This document shows, one piece after another, positions 15,162 through 23,892 of a DNA stretch of 35,464 nt (position 1 is the stretch's first letter; each line of letters begins with the position of its first letter). The position numbers and the translations under genes were made by a program. The stretch is from contig OMZA01000017.1 in the NCBI GenBank assembly GCA_900315425.1, positions 1 through 35,464 on the forward strand. Direction: 5' to 3'. The notes beneath the pieces are model-generated. The model did not search any database. It worked only from the letters and a program-made list of their open reading frames with translations, and was not told the origin of the DNA. The DNA comes from an uncultured Eubacteriales bacterium (GTDB taxonomy: Bacteria; Bacillota; Clostridia; Lachnospirales; Lachnospiraceae).

Positions 15162-17711
15162 ATGGTAATAGGAATATTAGCTCATGTTGACGCAGGTAAG
15201 ACAACTCTTTCGGAAACTATTCTTCATAAATGTAAAGTTATTAGCAATTTAGGAAGAGTAGATAAGGGAGATTCTTATCTAGACAACAATGAAATAGAGA
15301 AAAAACGTGGTATTACAATTTTTTCGGGTCAGGCAAATGTAACCTGGAAGGATACAGATATCACCATAATTGACACTCCGGGACATGTGGACTTTTCTTC
15401 TGAAATGGAGAGAAGTCTTGGTGTAATTGATGCAGCTGTGCTAGTTATCAGTGGAACTGAGGGAGTGCAAAGCCATACTGAAACATTGTGGAAACTCCTA
15501 GAACTCTATGGAGTTCCCACTTTTGTCTTTTTTAACAAAATGGACAGACAGGGTGCAGATATAGACAGTCTGATGCAGCAAATAAAAACAAAGCTGAGTC
15601 CGGACTGTATTTATTTTTCTAAGGATAATTCTGAAGAAATCTATGAAGCAGTGGCAGCAACTAGTGAAGCCGTTATGGAAAAATATTTAGAAAAAGGAAA
15701 TGTGGATGTAAAGGATATAACACAGGCTATATCTGAAAGAAAAATATTTCCTTGCCACAAAGGAAGTGCTCTTAAAGAAGAAGGTATAGAAGATTTTTTG
15801 GATACTTTAACTACCTATATGAATAAGAAGATTTATGCAAAAGATTTTTCTGCCAGGGTTTTTAAAATTACAAGAGATTCCAAGGATATGCGCCTTACCC
15901 ATGTTAAAATCACAGGTGGCTCATTAAAAGTGAAAGAAATGATTGGAGAGGAAAAGGTTAATGAGATTCGCATTTATTCAGGAGAAAAATACGAATCAGT
16001 TCCTAGTGTAAGTGCCGGATGCATATGTACATTGGTAGGACTAAACGAAACCTTTGCCGGACAGGGATTAGGAGCAGAAGAATCGGTTATACAACCAGTG
16101 CTTGAACCGGTTCTTAGCTACAGAGTTAGAATTAATTCCGGTGAAGACCCGGCAGTTCTTCTTTTGAAACTAAGAATTTTGGAAGAAGAGAATCCAACTC
16201 TTCATATTAATTGGATAGAAGAATTAAAAGAAATATACGTCCAGATTATGGGAGAAATTCAACTTCAAATACTTAAAAACGTAGTGGCAAATCGATTTGG
16301 GGCAGATATTGATTTTGATAAGGGTAATGTAGTCTATAAAGAGACTATTAAGACTGAAGTGGAAGGTGTAGGTCATTTTGAACCATTAAGACACTATGCC
16401 GAGGCTCATGTTTTATTAACACCTTTAGAGAGAGGTGCCGGCATTGTGGTGGAGAATGAGTGCAGCACGGATATTTTGGCAAAGAATTATCAGGCTACAT
16501 GCATTTCCTGCTTAAGTAAAAGAAAACACAGAGGTGTGCTAATTGGTGGGGAACTGACTGATGTAAAAATTACTTTAATAGGTGGAAAATCCCATCCAAA
16601 GCATACTATGGGTGGTGATTTTAGAGAAGCCTGTAACAGAGCTGTTAGACAGGGACTTATGATGACGGAAAGCATTTTATTAGAACCGTATTATGAGTTT
16701 GAATTAACGGTGCCAACTGCCATGACAGGAAGAGCTATGACGGATTTGGACAAAATGTATGCAAAGATTTCACCTCCAGAGATGGATGGAGATTTTGTCA
16801 CCATCAAAGGGATGGGGCCGGTGGATACCATGAGAGATTATCAAAAGGATGTTATGGCTTTTACCAGTGGAAAAGGGAAAATAGTATGTAACTATGGTGG
16901 ATACCATGAATGCCACAATCAGGATGAAATTATAGAGAAGAAAAACTATGATCCTGAAACGGATACAAAAAATCCTACCGGGTCAGTATTTTGTAAATCA
17001 GGTGCAGGTTATTATGTACCTTATGATGAAGTCAGAGATTACATGCACATTGAGATTCTAGAAGACGGAAGTAGTAATTCGCTTCAAAATAAGGTTTACA
17101 CTGTTACTAGTAATTATCATGATGAGTGGATTGGAACAAGTGAAGTGGATAATATACTTTCTTTGGCTACAGGTGCAAATAAGAAAGCAAGCGGAAAGTC
17201 TAATCCGTTTAAAAAGACCAAGGTGATTAGAGATTATTCTGATAATTCTTCATCAAAACCTAAGAAAACAGAAAACCGTGAGAATTATCTATTAGTTGAT
17301 GGTTATAATGTAATATTTGCCTGGGATGATTTAAAAGAATTGGCCAGAGACAATATTGATGCTGCCAGAGACAGACTTTTGGATGTTCTAAGCAATTATC
17401 AGGGTATTACCAATGAAAAGGTTATGGCAATTTTTGATGCATATAGGGTAAAGAATCATGCCACGGAAGTTATAGATTACCATAATATTAAAGTGGTATT
17501 TACAAAAGAGGCAGAAACTGCAGATCAGTTTATAGAAAAGTTTGCCCATGTAAATGGCAGGAAACATAATGTAACTGTTGTTACATCGGATGGTCTTGAA
17601 CAGATTATTATTGTAGGTCAGGGATGTAATCTGATTTCTTCAAGGGAATTTAAACTTATTGTAAAACAGAAAAACGATGAGCTTATGGAGAATTTTAATG
17701 CTAAATCATAA
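15162..17711 (+). CDS. TetM-like translation GTPase fused to a YacP/Rae1-like NYN endoribonuclease domain
   Basis: An 849-residue two-part protein. Residues 1-630 are an EF-G-like GTPase of the TetM/ribosomal-protection group: G1 AHVDAGKTT (7-15), G2 RGITI, G3 DTPGHVDF, G4 FNKMD, then the later domains ending VRDYMHIE (about 627). A Lys/Ser-rich linker (631-703) joins a NYN domain (704-845) beginning NYLLVDGYNVIF and carrying acidic residues D713, D759, D788 and D810 expected at the active site; this is the YacP/Rae1 family, whose B. subtilis member cuts mRNA in the ribosomal A site. The TetM drug-displacing loop (Ser-Pro-Val) is replaced by P479-K480-H481, so tetracycline resistance should not be assumed. 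Normal TetM proteins are about 640 residues. Start at 15162 gives the family N-terminus; the RBS is weak. Follows tyrS. Confidence 0.9.
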   Translation: MVIGILAHVDAGKTTLSETILHKCKVISNLGRVDKGDSYLDNNEIEKKRGITIFSGQANVTWKDTDITIIDTPGHVDFSSEMERSLGVIDAAVLVISGTEGVQSHTETLWKLLELYGVPTFVFFNKMDRQGADIDSLMQQIKTKLSPDCIYFSKDNSEEIYEAVAATSEAVMEKYLEKGNVDVKDITQAISERKIFPCHKGSALKEEGIEDFLDTLTTYMNKKIYAKDFSARVFKITRDSKDMRLTHVKITGGSLKVKEMIGEEKVNEIRIYSGEKYESVPSVSAGCICTLVGLNETFAGQGLGAEESVIQPVLEPVLSYRVRINSGEDPAVLLLKLRILEEENPTLHINWIEELKEIYVQIMGEIQLQILKNVVANRFGADIDFDKGNVVYKETIKTEVEGVGHFEPLRHYAEAHVLLTPLERGAGIVVENECSTDILAKNYQATCISCLSKRKHRGVLIGGELTDVKITLIGGKSHPKHTMGGDFREACNRAVRQGLMMTESILLEPYYEFELTVPTAMTGRAMTDLDKMYAKISPPEMDGDFVTIKGMGPVDTMRDYQKDVMAFTSGKGKIVCNYGGYHECHNQDEIIEKKNYDPETDTKNPTGSVFCKSGAGYYVPYDEVRDYMHIEILEDGSSNSLQNKVYTVTSNYHDEWIGTSEVDNILSLATGANKKASGKSNPFKKTKVIRDYSDNSSSKPKKTENRENYLLVDGYNVIFAWDDLKELARDNIDAARDRLLDVLSNYQGITNEKVMAIFDAYRVKNHATEVIDYHNIKVVFTKEAETADQFIEKFAHVNGRKHNVTVVTSDGLEQIIIVGQGCNLISSREFKLIVKQKNDELMENFNAKS

Positions 17712-17740
17712 ATGGAGGCTGGATTATGTCCAGCCTCCAT
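17712..17740. terminator. Palindromic hairpin shared by convergent genes
   Basis: A 12-bp perfect stem (17712-17723 with 17729-17740, TTATG loop) begins right after the GTPase stop codon. Its right half is the last coding stretch of the opposing reductase gene. No strong T-run follows on either side, but position and stability suggest bidirectional 3' end formation. Confidence 0.65.
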
Positions 17741-18452
17741 CTGCAGTAATTATTTGTCCGGTAAGATATGATGGACATTTATAAAGGTTGTAAGCTATTT
17801 CGGCGATTTCTTTGGTTGTGGCCATTCGTCCATATGGAATTTCGTCTTCTAAGGCTTTTATTTCTTCCTTATTAAGTCTTGCATTCATCTGGGTGTCCAC
17901 GGCGCCACAGGCCAATGCATTTACAGCTATATGACTTGGAGCTAATTCTTTGGCCAAAGCTTTGGTAAATGAATTGACACCGCCTTTTGATGCGGAATAG
18001 GCAACCTCGCAGGATGCGCCTACATTTCCCCAAACAGAGGAGATGTTTATAATGCTACCAGCCTGGTTGCTCAGCATATCTGGAAGAAATGTTTTGGAAA
18101 CGTAAAACATGGATGAAAGATTAGTATCTATTATATTAGACCATTGTGTAACATCCATATCCTGAGTAAGTCCAAAATAATCAATGCCGGCATTGTTTAT
18201 TACGGATGTTATGAGGATGTTTGAGTTATGAAGTTCATTATATAGAGCTGTTATACTTTGAAAATCAGCCACATTACACTGTTTTGCAACAACATCCACC
18301 TGGTAATCCTGACACATTGTTTTGGTTTCTTCTAATTCATTAAGGTGGGTTTGGGATACAATGACAAGATTATGTCCGTTTTTTGCAAAGGTTTTTGCTA
18401 TGGCTCTTCCGATGCCTCTGGAAGCACCGGTTATAAGTATGTATTTATTCAT
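17724..18452 (-). CDS. ymfI: SDR oxidoreductase, probable EF-P 5-aminopentanone reductase (YmfI-like)
   Basis: A 242-residue short-chain dehydrogenase/reductase: NADP-binding TGASRGIGRAIA at the N-terminus, NNAG, catalytic Ser-Tyr-Lys as ISSVWGNVGASCEVAYSASKGG, and C-terminal GQIITADGG. The S-x-WG-x-x-GASCEV-x-YS segment is the pattern I associate with YmfI, which reduces the 5-aminopentanone group on a lysine of translation factor EF-P, rather than generic FabG. If so, it supports translation through polyproline. GCGAGGA precedes the ATG. The gene converges on the GTPase-NYN gene with 12 bases between stop codons. FabG-like 3-oxoacyl reductase is the alternative. Confidence 0.75.
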   Translation of the reverse strand: MNKYILITGASRGIGRAIAKTFAKNGHNLVIVSQTHLNELEETKTMCQDYQVDVVAKQCNVADFQSITALYNELHNSNILITSVINNAGIDYFGLTQDMDVTQWSNIIDTNLSSMFYVSKTFLPDMLSNQAGSIINISSVWGNVGASCEVAYSASKGGVNSFTKALAKELAPSHIAVNALACGAVDTQMNARLNKEEIKALEDEIPYGRMATTKEIAEIAYNLYKCPSYLTGQIITADGGWT

Positions 18453-18500
18453 TATATAAGTCCTCGCTATGTTAAAAAATTGTCTATATTTTACTCTGTA

Positions 18501-18529
18501 ATTATAGCATAAATTGGAAATGTTTAACT
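18501..18529 (-). promoter_or_regulatory. Promoter of the YmfI-like reductase
   Basis: On the minus strand, extended -10 TGCTATAAT (hexamer 18506-18501) with a weak -35 AGTTAA (18529-18524) at 17 bases. Divergent from the hydrolase promoter at 18546. Confidence 0.65.
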
Positions 18530-18545
18530 ATTTCGTTATATTTTA

Positions 18546-18574
18546 TTGACAAACAAATATCGTTTTGGTATATT
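18546..18574 (+). promoter_or_regulatory. Promoter of the NlpC/P60 hydrolase gene
   Basis: TTGACA (18546-18551), 17-base spacer, TATATT (18569-18574). The start would be near 18581, leaving a leader of roughly 130 bases. Confidence 0.75.
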
Positions 18575-18602
18575 TTAAAAGGATTTTAGATTTTAATAAT
18601 TT

Positions 18603-18628
18603 TGTAACATTTATGACATTTATGTAAA
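18603..18628 (+). promoter_or_regulatory. Possible WalR-like direct repeat
   Basis: TGTAAC (18603-18608), five bases, TGACAT (18614-18619), then TGTAAA (18623-18628). WalR (YycF) binds TGTWAH-N5-TGTWAH upstream of wall-hydrolase genes. The first pair has the right spacing but two mismatches in its second half. The site is downstream of the -10, where binding would repress unless a further promoter exists. Confidence 0.3.
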
Positions 18629-18709
18629 ATTTAGTTAAATATGTTTCATTATTTTAAATAAAGGGAATAAGTAACAAAGCAATATAATGTAGAGAAAGGA
18701 ATGTCACTC

Positions 18710-20062
18710 GTGAGAAAGAGATATGCAGTTATCGTTGCTACTTCTTTATTAGCAACAACAGTTCTTGGAGCAGGAACAACATTAGCACAGTCTACCAGTG
18801 CAAAAAAGGTAGCCATACCATCAGCTGGAATCACAACAGTTTTAGATAGTTATGAAACAGCTGCCGATAAGAAGACAGAACTTGAAGCAATTGTTAAAGT
18901 CAATGTAGCAGCAAGCGAACAGAAGACACAGAAGATACAGAGTAAAAATACAGATGGCGATGATTCAATCTATGATGATATCGCAATTTCAAGCGTAGAG
19001 AATTTTGTAAACGTACGAAAGGAAGCCAATACAGATGCAGAGATAGTTGGTGTTATCTATGATGAATGTGCAGCAACTATTGAAAGCGAAGAAGGTGATT
19101 GGTATAAGATAAAATCTGGTAATGTAGAAGGTTATGTTGCTAAGATGTACTTCTTAACAGGAGAAGAAGCAAAAGCTAAAGCTATGGAATGTGGTTACGT
19201 TAATGCTAAAGTAACAACTACTACATTAAATGTAAGAACAGAGCAGAATGAAACAAGTGAGATTCTCACTCAGATTCCTGAAGGTGAGAAATACGACGTT
19301 ATCGAATATGGTAGCGGTTGGGTATATCTCAATATAGATGAAGATGTTAGAGGTTGGGTTTCTGATGATTACGTTACTGTATCAGTTGATTTCGATACAG
19401 CACTTACATTAGAAGAACAGCAGGCTAAGATTGCTGAAGAAGAGAGAATAGCTGAAGCAGCTGCAGAAGCTGAAAGACAGGCTGAAGAATACAGAAAGCA
19501 ACAGGAAGAAGCTGAAGCTGCAGCAGAAGAGGCTAAGAGACAGGAAGCTGCCCAAGCAGAGGAAGCAGCTCAGAATACATATAGTGAGCCTGAGACACAG
19601 GCAGAGGTAACATATAATGAGCCTGAGACACAGGCTACTTATACAGAGCCAGAGACTGAAGCAGCTGTTGAAGAAGCTCCAGTTGTAACAAGTGGAACAG
19701 GAAGTGCAGTAGTTGCATATGCAATGCAGTTCGTTGGAAACCCATATGTATATGGTGGATCAAGCCTTACAGGTGGAACTGATTGTTCTGGATTTACAAT
19801 GAGTGTATATGCACACTTTGGAATTAGCTTACCACATAGCTCAAGAGCACAGAGTGGTTGCGGAACTCAGGTAGCAGTAGATGCAAATACACTTCAGCCA
19901 GGAGACTTATTATTCTACACAAACGGTGGCTCAACAATCGGACACGTTGCATTGTATATAGGTGGAGGACAGATTGTACATGCTAGTACACCTTCATCAG
20001 GAATCATTGTTTCAAATGCATTCTATAGAACACCTGCATGTGCAGTAAGATTAGTAGGTTAA
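18710..20062 (+). CDS. Secreted SH3-NlpC/P60 cell-wall endopeptidase
   Basis: A 450-residue secreted peptidoglycan hydrolase. Layout: signal peptide (RKRYAVIVATSLLATTVLGAG), two bacterial SH3 domains (about 95-150 and 165-225, each with a VNVR/LNVR start), a long Ala/Glu/Gln-rich coiled coil (about 235-285), a short repeat region built on EPETQA, and a C-terminal NlpC/P60 domain with catalytic Cys359 in TDCSG, the partner His in GHVALY and a third polar residue in IVHAST. Such enzymes cut stem peptides between D-Glu and the diamino acid. I place the start at GTG 18710 because AGAAAGGA is 9 bases upstream; ATG 18701 abuts that site. It ends at a strong terminator. Confidence 0.92.
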   Translation: MRKRYAVIVATSLLATTVLGAGTTLAQSTSAKKVAIPSAGITTVLDSYETAADKKTELEAIVKVNVAASEQKTQKIQSKNTDGDDSIYDDIAISSVENFVNVRKEANTDAEIVGVIYDECAATIESEEGDWYKIKSGNVEGYVAKMYFLTGEEAKAKAMECGYVNAKVTTTTLNVRTEQNETSEILTQIPEGEKYDVIEYGSGWVYLNIDEDVRGWVSDDYVTVSVDFDTALTLEEQQAKIAEEERIAEAAAEAERQAEEYRKQQEEAEAAAEEAKRQEAAQAEEAAQNTYSEPETQAEVTYNEPETQATYTEPETEAAVEEAPVVTSGTGSAVVAYAMQFVGNPYVYGGSSLTGGTDCSGFTMSVYAHFGISLPHSSRAQSGCGTQVAVDANTLQPGDLLFYTNGGSTIGHVALYIGGGQIVHASTPSSGIIVSNAFYRTPACAVRLVG

Positions 20063-20076
20063 TAAAGTAAATATAT

Positions 20077-20110
20077 AGCCCATCTGGTGAAAACTGGATG
20101 GGCTTTTTTA
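20077..20110 (+). terminator. Intrinsic terminator of the NlpC/P60 gene
   Basis: AGCCCATC (20077-20084) pairs with GATGGGCT (20097-20104), followed by T-run to 20109. Confidence 0.9.
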
Positions 20111-20112
20111 TG

Positions 20113-20413
20113 CCCTAAAAGTAGAGAGTATAATGGTTAAGGTTCTTTTGTACCATAAAAGTAGATTGTAAAAGTCAAGTTTATTTTTTGTGCAATTTTG
20201 GATTTTAACCTTCAAGTTTTGCTGTTTTTACGACATTTTTGTGCAAAATAGAGAAAACAGAGTTTAAAGTACTTTATTTTATGCAATATAGTAGGATGAG
20301 TTTTGCACATAAAGTGCACAAAATGTGGATAAAATTCTTTGAAAACACTTTAAAATGCATGTATTTTGCAAAAAAAATGGTAGTTACCCACTAAAGTGTC
20401 CACATTATCCACA
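20113..20413. repeat. AT-rich region with DnaA boxes and iteron-like repeats
   Basis: A gene-free stretch after the terminator. It has a 13-base direct repeat CC[C/A]TAAAAGTAGA at 20113-20125 and 20153-20165, exactly 40 bases apart; TTTTGTGCAA at 20186-20195 and 20237-20246, TTTTATGCAA at 20277-20286, and an inverted copy TTTTGTGCAC (20323-20314); and two perfect DnaA boxes, TGTGGATAA (20324-20332) and TTATCCACA (20405-20413), the second abutting a 7/9 match at 20396-20404. The next gene starts at 20606. Origin-like composition is noted; function unknown. Confidence 0.5.
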
Positions 20414-20501
20414 TAAATCCATAATTATTGTCTACTGAACAAATGTTTTGTGAAATTTGTATAAAAACCATGTTAATAAGTTGGTTTAAAAGGCTATTTT
20501 C

Positions 20502-20529
20502 TTTACAAAATCCCTTAATATGTTATAAT
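20502..20529 (+). promoter_or_regulatory. Promoter of hpf
   Basis: TTTACA (20502-20507), 16-base spacer, extended -10 TGTTATAAT (hexamer 20524-20529). In the leader AAACAGC (20539-20545) can pair with GCTGTTT (20559-20565), exposing or trapping the SD-like GGAAGGAGG in its loop; the real RBS of hpf is the AAAGGAG near 20591-20597. Confidence 0.8.
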
Positions 20530-20605
20530 ATTTTCTATAAACAGCTAGTGGGAAGGAGGCTGTTTGATTTGATAGTTTCTAATAATGGGAAAAGGAGATG
20601 ACATC

Positions 20606-21133
20606 ATGAGGTTTATTATCACAGGAAGAAATATCGACGTTACTGAGGGTTTAAGAAACGCAGTCCAGGAAAAGATTGGAAAGTTATCTAAGTATTTTTC
20701 AGATGATACAGAGGTCCATGTAACTTTAAGTGTTGAGAAGGAAAGACAGAAGATAGAAGTTACGATACCAGTTAAGGGTAACATTATCAGATCAGAACAA
20801 GTAAGTAGTGACATGTATGTGTCAATTGATCTTGTTGAGGAGATAATAGAGAGACAGCTTAAAAAGTATAAGAATAAGATTATTGATAAAAATCAAGCTA
20901 GAGAAAACTTTAAAGCTGAATATATTGATAAGGACTACGATGAGGATGACACAATTAAGATTATCAGAACTAAAAAGTTCGGAATCAAACCGATGGATCC
21001 AGAAGAGGCATGTGTACAGATGGAACTTCTCGGACATAACTTCTATGTATTTAGAAATTCTGAGACAGACGAAGTTAACGTAGTTTACAAGAGAAAGAGT
21101 AACACATACGGTCTTATCGAGCCAGAATGCTAA
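20606..21133 (+). CDS. hpf: Ribosome hibernation promoting factor, long form
   Basis: A 175-residue protein that binds the 30S decoding region and, through its C-terminal domain, dimerises ribosomes into inactive 100S particles in stationary phase or stress. The N-terminal HPF/YfiA domain starts MRFIITGRNIDVTEGLRNAV and contains KLSKYFSDDTEVHVTLSVEK; after a charged linker the C-terminal domain reads RTKKFGIKPMDPEEACVQMELLGHNFYVFRN, the usual long-HPF dimerisation motif. The reading frame is open 7 codons further, but ATG 20606 has AAAGGAG about 8 bases upstream and the family N-terminus. Flanked by its own promoter and terminator. Confidence 0.96.
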   Translation: MRFIITGRNIDVTEGLRNAVQEKIGKLSKYFSDDTEVHVTLSVEKERQKIEVTIPVKGNIIRSEQVSSDMYVSIDLVEEIIERQLKKYKNKIIDKNQARENFKAEYIDKDYDEDDTIKIIRTKKFGIKPMDPEEACVQMELLGHNFYVFRNSETDEVNVVYKRKSNTYGLIEPEC

Positions 21134-21173
21134 TTATAGCAATTGGAACATATAATTAAATAGTTAACAACAG

Positions 21174-21206
21174 ACACCTGAAGTAACATGCTTCAGGTGT
21201 TTTTAT
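21174..21206 (+). terminator. Intrinsic terminator of hpf
   Basis: ACACCTGAAG (21174-21183) with CTTCAGGTGT (21191-21200), seven-base loop, then T-run to 21204. Confidence 0.9.
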
Positions 21207-21231
21207 ATGGATAACAACATATATTGTTCAC

Positions 21232-21260
21232 TTTACTAATAATATGATTGGTGTTAAAAT
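21232..21260 (+). promoter_or_regulatory. Promoter of secA
   Basis: TTTACT (21232-21237), 17-base spacer, extended -10 TGTTAAAAT (hexamer 21255-21260). Confidence 0.65.
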
Positions 21261-21297
21261 AAAAAAGCTATGGTTAAATTCAGCCAGGGAGGTCGTT

Positions 21298-23886
21298 ATG
21301 GGACTTATTACAAAAGTTTTTGGTACACATAGTGCCAGAGAAATTAAAAAAATCATGCCAATAGTAGATAAGGTAATGTCTTATAGAGCTCAGATGGTAG
21401 AACTGTCTGATGAACAGTTAAAGGATAAGACAACTGAATTTAAAGACAGATTGTCTAAGGGTGAGACATTAGATGACATTTTACCAGAGGCATATGCAGT
21501 TGTTAGAGAAGCAGCCAGAAGAGTTCTTAGTACAGAACATTATGAATGTCAGATTATGGGTGGAATTATTCTTCACCAGGGAAGAATTGCAGAAATGAAA
21601 ACAGGTGAAGGTAAAACACAGACATGTTTGTTACCATCGTACTTAAATGCCCTTGAAGGAAAAGGAGTACATGTAGTAACAGTTAATGATTATCTTGCAC
21701 ATCGTGATGCTGAGTGGATGGGACAGGTTCATAGATTTTTAGGACTTTCTGTAGGATGTGTTCTTAACAGTATGGACAGCAATGAGCGACGAGAAGCTTA
21801 TAATTGTGATATTACATACATTACAAATAATGAATTAGGATTTGATTACCTTAGAGATAACATGGCGGTTTATAAGAAGGACCTTGTTCAGAGAGGTCTT
21901 AACTTTGCCATTGTGGATGAGGTTGACTCAATTCTTATTGATGAGGCTAGAACTCCACTTATTATTTCAGGACAAAGTGGAAAGTCTACAAAACTTTATG
22001 AAGCATGCGATATTCTTGCTAGACAGTTAAAGCGAGGAAGCGATGTTCATGAATTAACAAAGATGGAAATCATCATGAACGAAAGACAGGAAGAAGACGG
22101 AGATTTCGTTGTTGATGAGAAAGATAAAGTTGTAACACTTACAGCAGAAGGTATTAAGAAGGTAGAAAGATTCTTCAACATTGAGAACCTTTCAGATCCG
22201 GAGAATCTTGAGATTAATCATAATATAATTCTTGCCTTACGTGCCCACAACTTAATGGCCAAGGATAAGGATTATGTTGTTAAAGATGATGAGGTTCTTA
22301 TTGTAGATGAGTTTACAGGAAGAATAATGCCAGGTAGAAGATATTCTGATGGTCTTCACCAGGCTATTGAAGCAAAGGAACATGTAAAAGTTAAGAGAGA
22401 AAGCAGAACACTTGCAACTATTACATTCCAGAACTTCTTTAATAAATATGCGAAAAAAGCAGGTATGACAGGTACTGCTCTTACAGAGGAGCAGGAGTTC
22501 AGAGAGATTTATGGAATGGACGTTGTTGAGGTACCAACAAATAAGCCAATTGCCAGAATTGATCTTGAAGACGCTGTTTATACAACTAAGAAAGGAAAAC
22601 TTAATGCTATTGTAAATGAGATTGTTGAGACTCATAAAAAGGATCAACCAGTTCTTGTTGGTACAATAACAATTGAGGCTTCAGAAGAACTTAGTGCACT
22701 TTTGAAAAAAAGAGGAATACCACATCAGGTATTGAATGCCAAATTCCATGAGAAGGAAGCAGAAATCGTAGCACATGCCGGTGAAAGAGGAGCGGTTACC
22801 ATCGCAACTAACATGGCAGGTCGTGGTACTGATATTAAGCTTGATGATACAGCAAGAGAAGCAGGCGGTCTTAAGGTTATTGGAACAGAGCGTCACGAAT
22901 CAAGACGTATTGATAACCAGTTAAGAGGACGTTCAGGACGTCAGGGAGATCCAGGTTCATCACAGTTCTTCCTTTCCCTTGAAGATGATTTATTAAGATT
23001 GTTTGGTTCAGAACAGAAGATGGAAAGTATGAAGAGTTCATTCCATCGTTTGGGAATTAGCGAAAATGATCAGATATCTGCAAAGATGTTATCAGGAACC
23101 ATAGAGAAGGCTCAAAAGAAAGTAGAGTCTAACAACTATGGAATTCGTCGTAATCTTTTAGATTATGATCAGGTGGCAAACCAGCAGAGAGAAATCATTT
23201 ACAAAGAAAGAATGGAAGTTCTTAATGGAGATAACATGAGAGATTCCATTTATAACATGCTTACAGATGTTGTAGAAAATGTTGTAGGTTCATACATTTC
23301 TGATGAGCAGAGACCGGAAGATTGGGATATGGTTGGTTTAAATGAAAGAATTATGCCAATATTTAATTTTGAACCAATTTCATTAAATGATGAGCAACAG
23401 AAGACATTTAAGAAGGCTGATCTTCTTCAGATGTTAAAGGATAAAGCTGTTAAGGCATACGAAGCTAAGGAAGCTGAATTCCAGGAGCCAGAACAGATAA
23501 GAGAAGTAGAGAGAGTAATTCTTCTTAGAGCTATTGATAGAAGATGGATGAATCACATTGATGATATGGAGCAGTTAAGAGAAAGTGCCGGACTTGCTGC
23601 ATATGGTCAGAAAGATCCATTGGTAGAGTATACACAGAACGCTTTCGATATGTTCCAGGAAATGACAGATGGTATCGAAGAAGATACTATAAATATGCTT
23701 ATGCATGTTAAGGTGGAACAGAAAGTTGAAAGAGAGCAGGTAGCTAAAGTAACAGGAACTAATAAAGATGATAGCGGCCCAAGAACTCCAAAGAAGAGAG
23801 AAACTAAGAAGATTTATCCAAATGACCCATGTCCATGTGGAAGTGGCAAGAAGTATAAATTGTGCCATGGTAGAGGAAAGGTGTGA
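21298..23886 (+). CDS. secA: Preprotein translocase ATPase SecA
   Basis: An 862-residue motor that drives secretory proteins through SecYEG. Walker A appears as MKTGEGKT (about 100-107), Walker B region as [20 protein letters not shown], then the PPXD, helicase motifs [12 protein letters not shown] and [23 protein letters not shown], the scaffold/HWD region and a C-terminal zinc motif [14 protein letters not shown] that binds SecB or ribosomes. Full length for a Firmicute SecA1. ATG 21298 is preceded by GGGAGG, 6 bases away; the frame is open 18 codons upstream but without a RBS. Followed by prfB at 6 bases, the widespread secA-prfB pair, so co-transcription is likely. Confidence 0.98.
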   Translation: MGLITKVFGTHSAREIKKIMPIVDKVMSYRAQMVELSDEQLKDKTTEFKDRLSKGETLDDILPEAYAVVREAARRVLSTEHYECQIMGGIILHQGRIAEMKTGEGKTQTCLLPSYLNALEGKGVHVVTVNDYLAHRDAEWMGQVHRFLGLSVGCVLNSMDSNERREAYNCDITYITNNELGFDYLRDNMAVYKKDLVQRGLNFAIVDEVDSILIDEARTPLIISGQSGKSTKLYEACDILARQLKRGSDVHELTKMEIIMNERQEEDGDFVVDEKDKVVTLTAEGIKKVERFFNIENLSDPENLEINHNIILALRAHNLMAKDKDYVVKDDEVLIVDEFTGRIMPGRRYSDGLHQAIEAKEHVKVKRESRTLATITFQNFFNKYAKKAGMTGTALTEEQEFREIYGMDVVEVPTNKPIARIDLEDAVYTTKKGKLNAIVNEIVETHKKDQPVLVGTITIEASEELSALLKKRGIPHQVLNAKFHEKEAEIVAHAGERGAVTIATNMAGRGTDIKLDDTAREAGGLKVIGTERHESRRIDNQLRGRSGRQGDPGSSQFFLSLEDDLLRLFGSEQKMESMKSSFHRLGISENDQISAKMLSGTIEKAQKKVESNNYGIRRNLLDYDQVANQQREIIYKERMEVLNGDNMRDSIYNMLTDVVENVVGSYISDEQRPEDWDMVGLNERIMPIFNFEPISLNDEQQKTFKKADLLQMLKDKAVKAYEAKEAEFQEPEQIREVERVILLRAIDRRWMNHIDDMEQLRESAGLAAYGQKDPLVEYTQNAFDMFQEMTDGIEEDTINMLMHVKVEQKVEREQVAKVTGTNKDDSGPRTPKKRETKKIYPNDPCPCGSGKKYKLCHGRGKV

Positions 23887-23892
23887 TTAAAA

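Noticed and set aside
15162-17711. Tetracycline resistance gene of the TetM class
   Set aside because: The drug-displacing Ser-Pro-Val loop is not conserved, the protein has an extra nuclease domain, and there are no mobile-element signs around it.
20113-20413. Chromosomal replication origin
   Set aside because: No dnaA, dnaN, rpmH or parAB neighbours and only two perfect boxes; kept only as an origin-like cluster.
22252-22896. Minus-strand open frames inside secA
   Set aside because: Shadows of a well-supported gene, low-complexity Cys/Leu-rich translations and no RBS.
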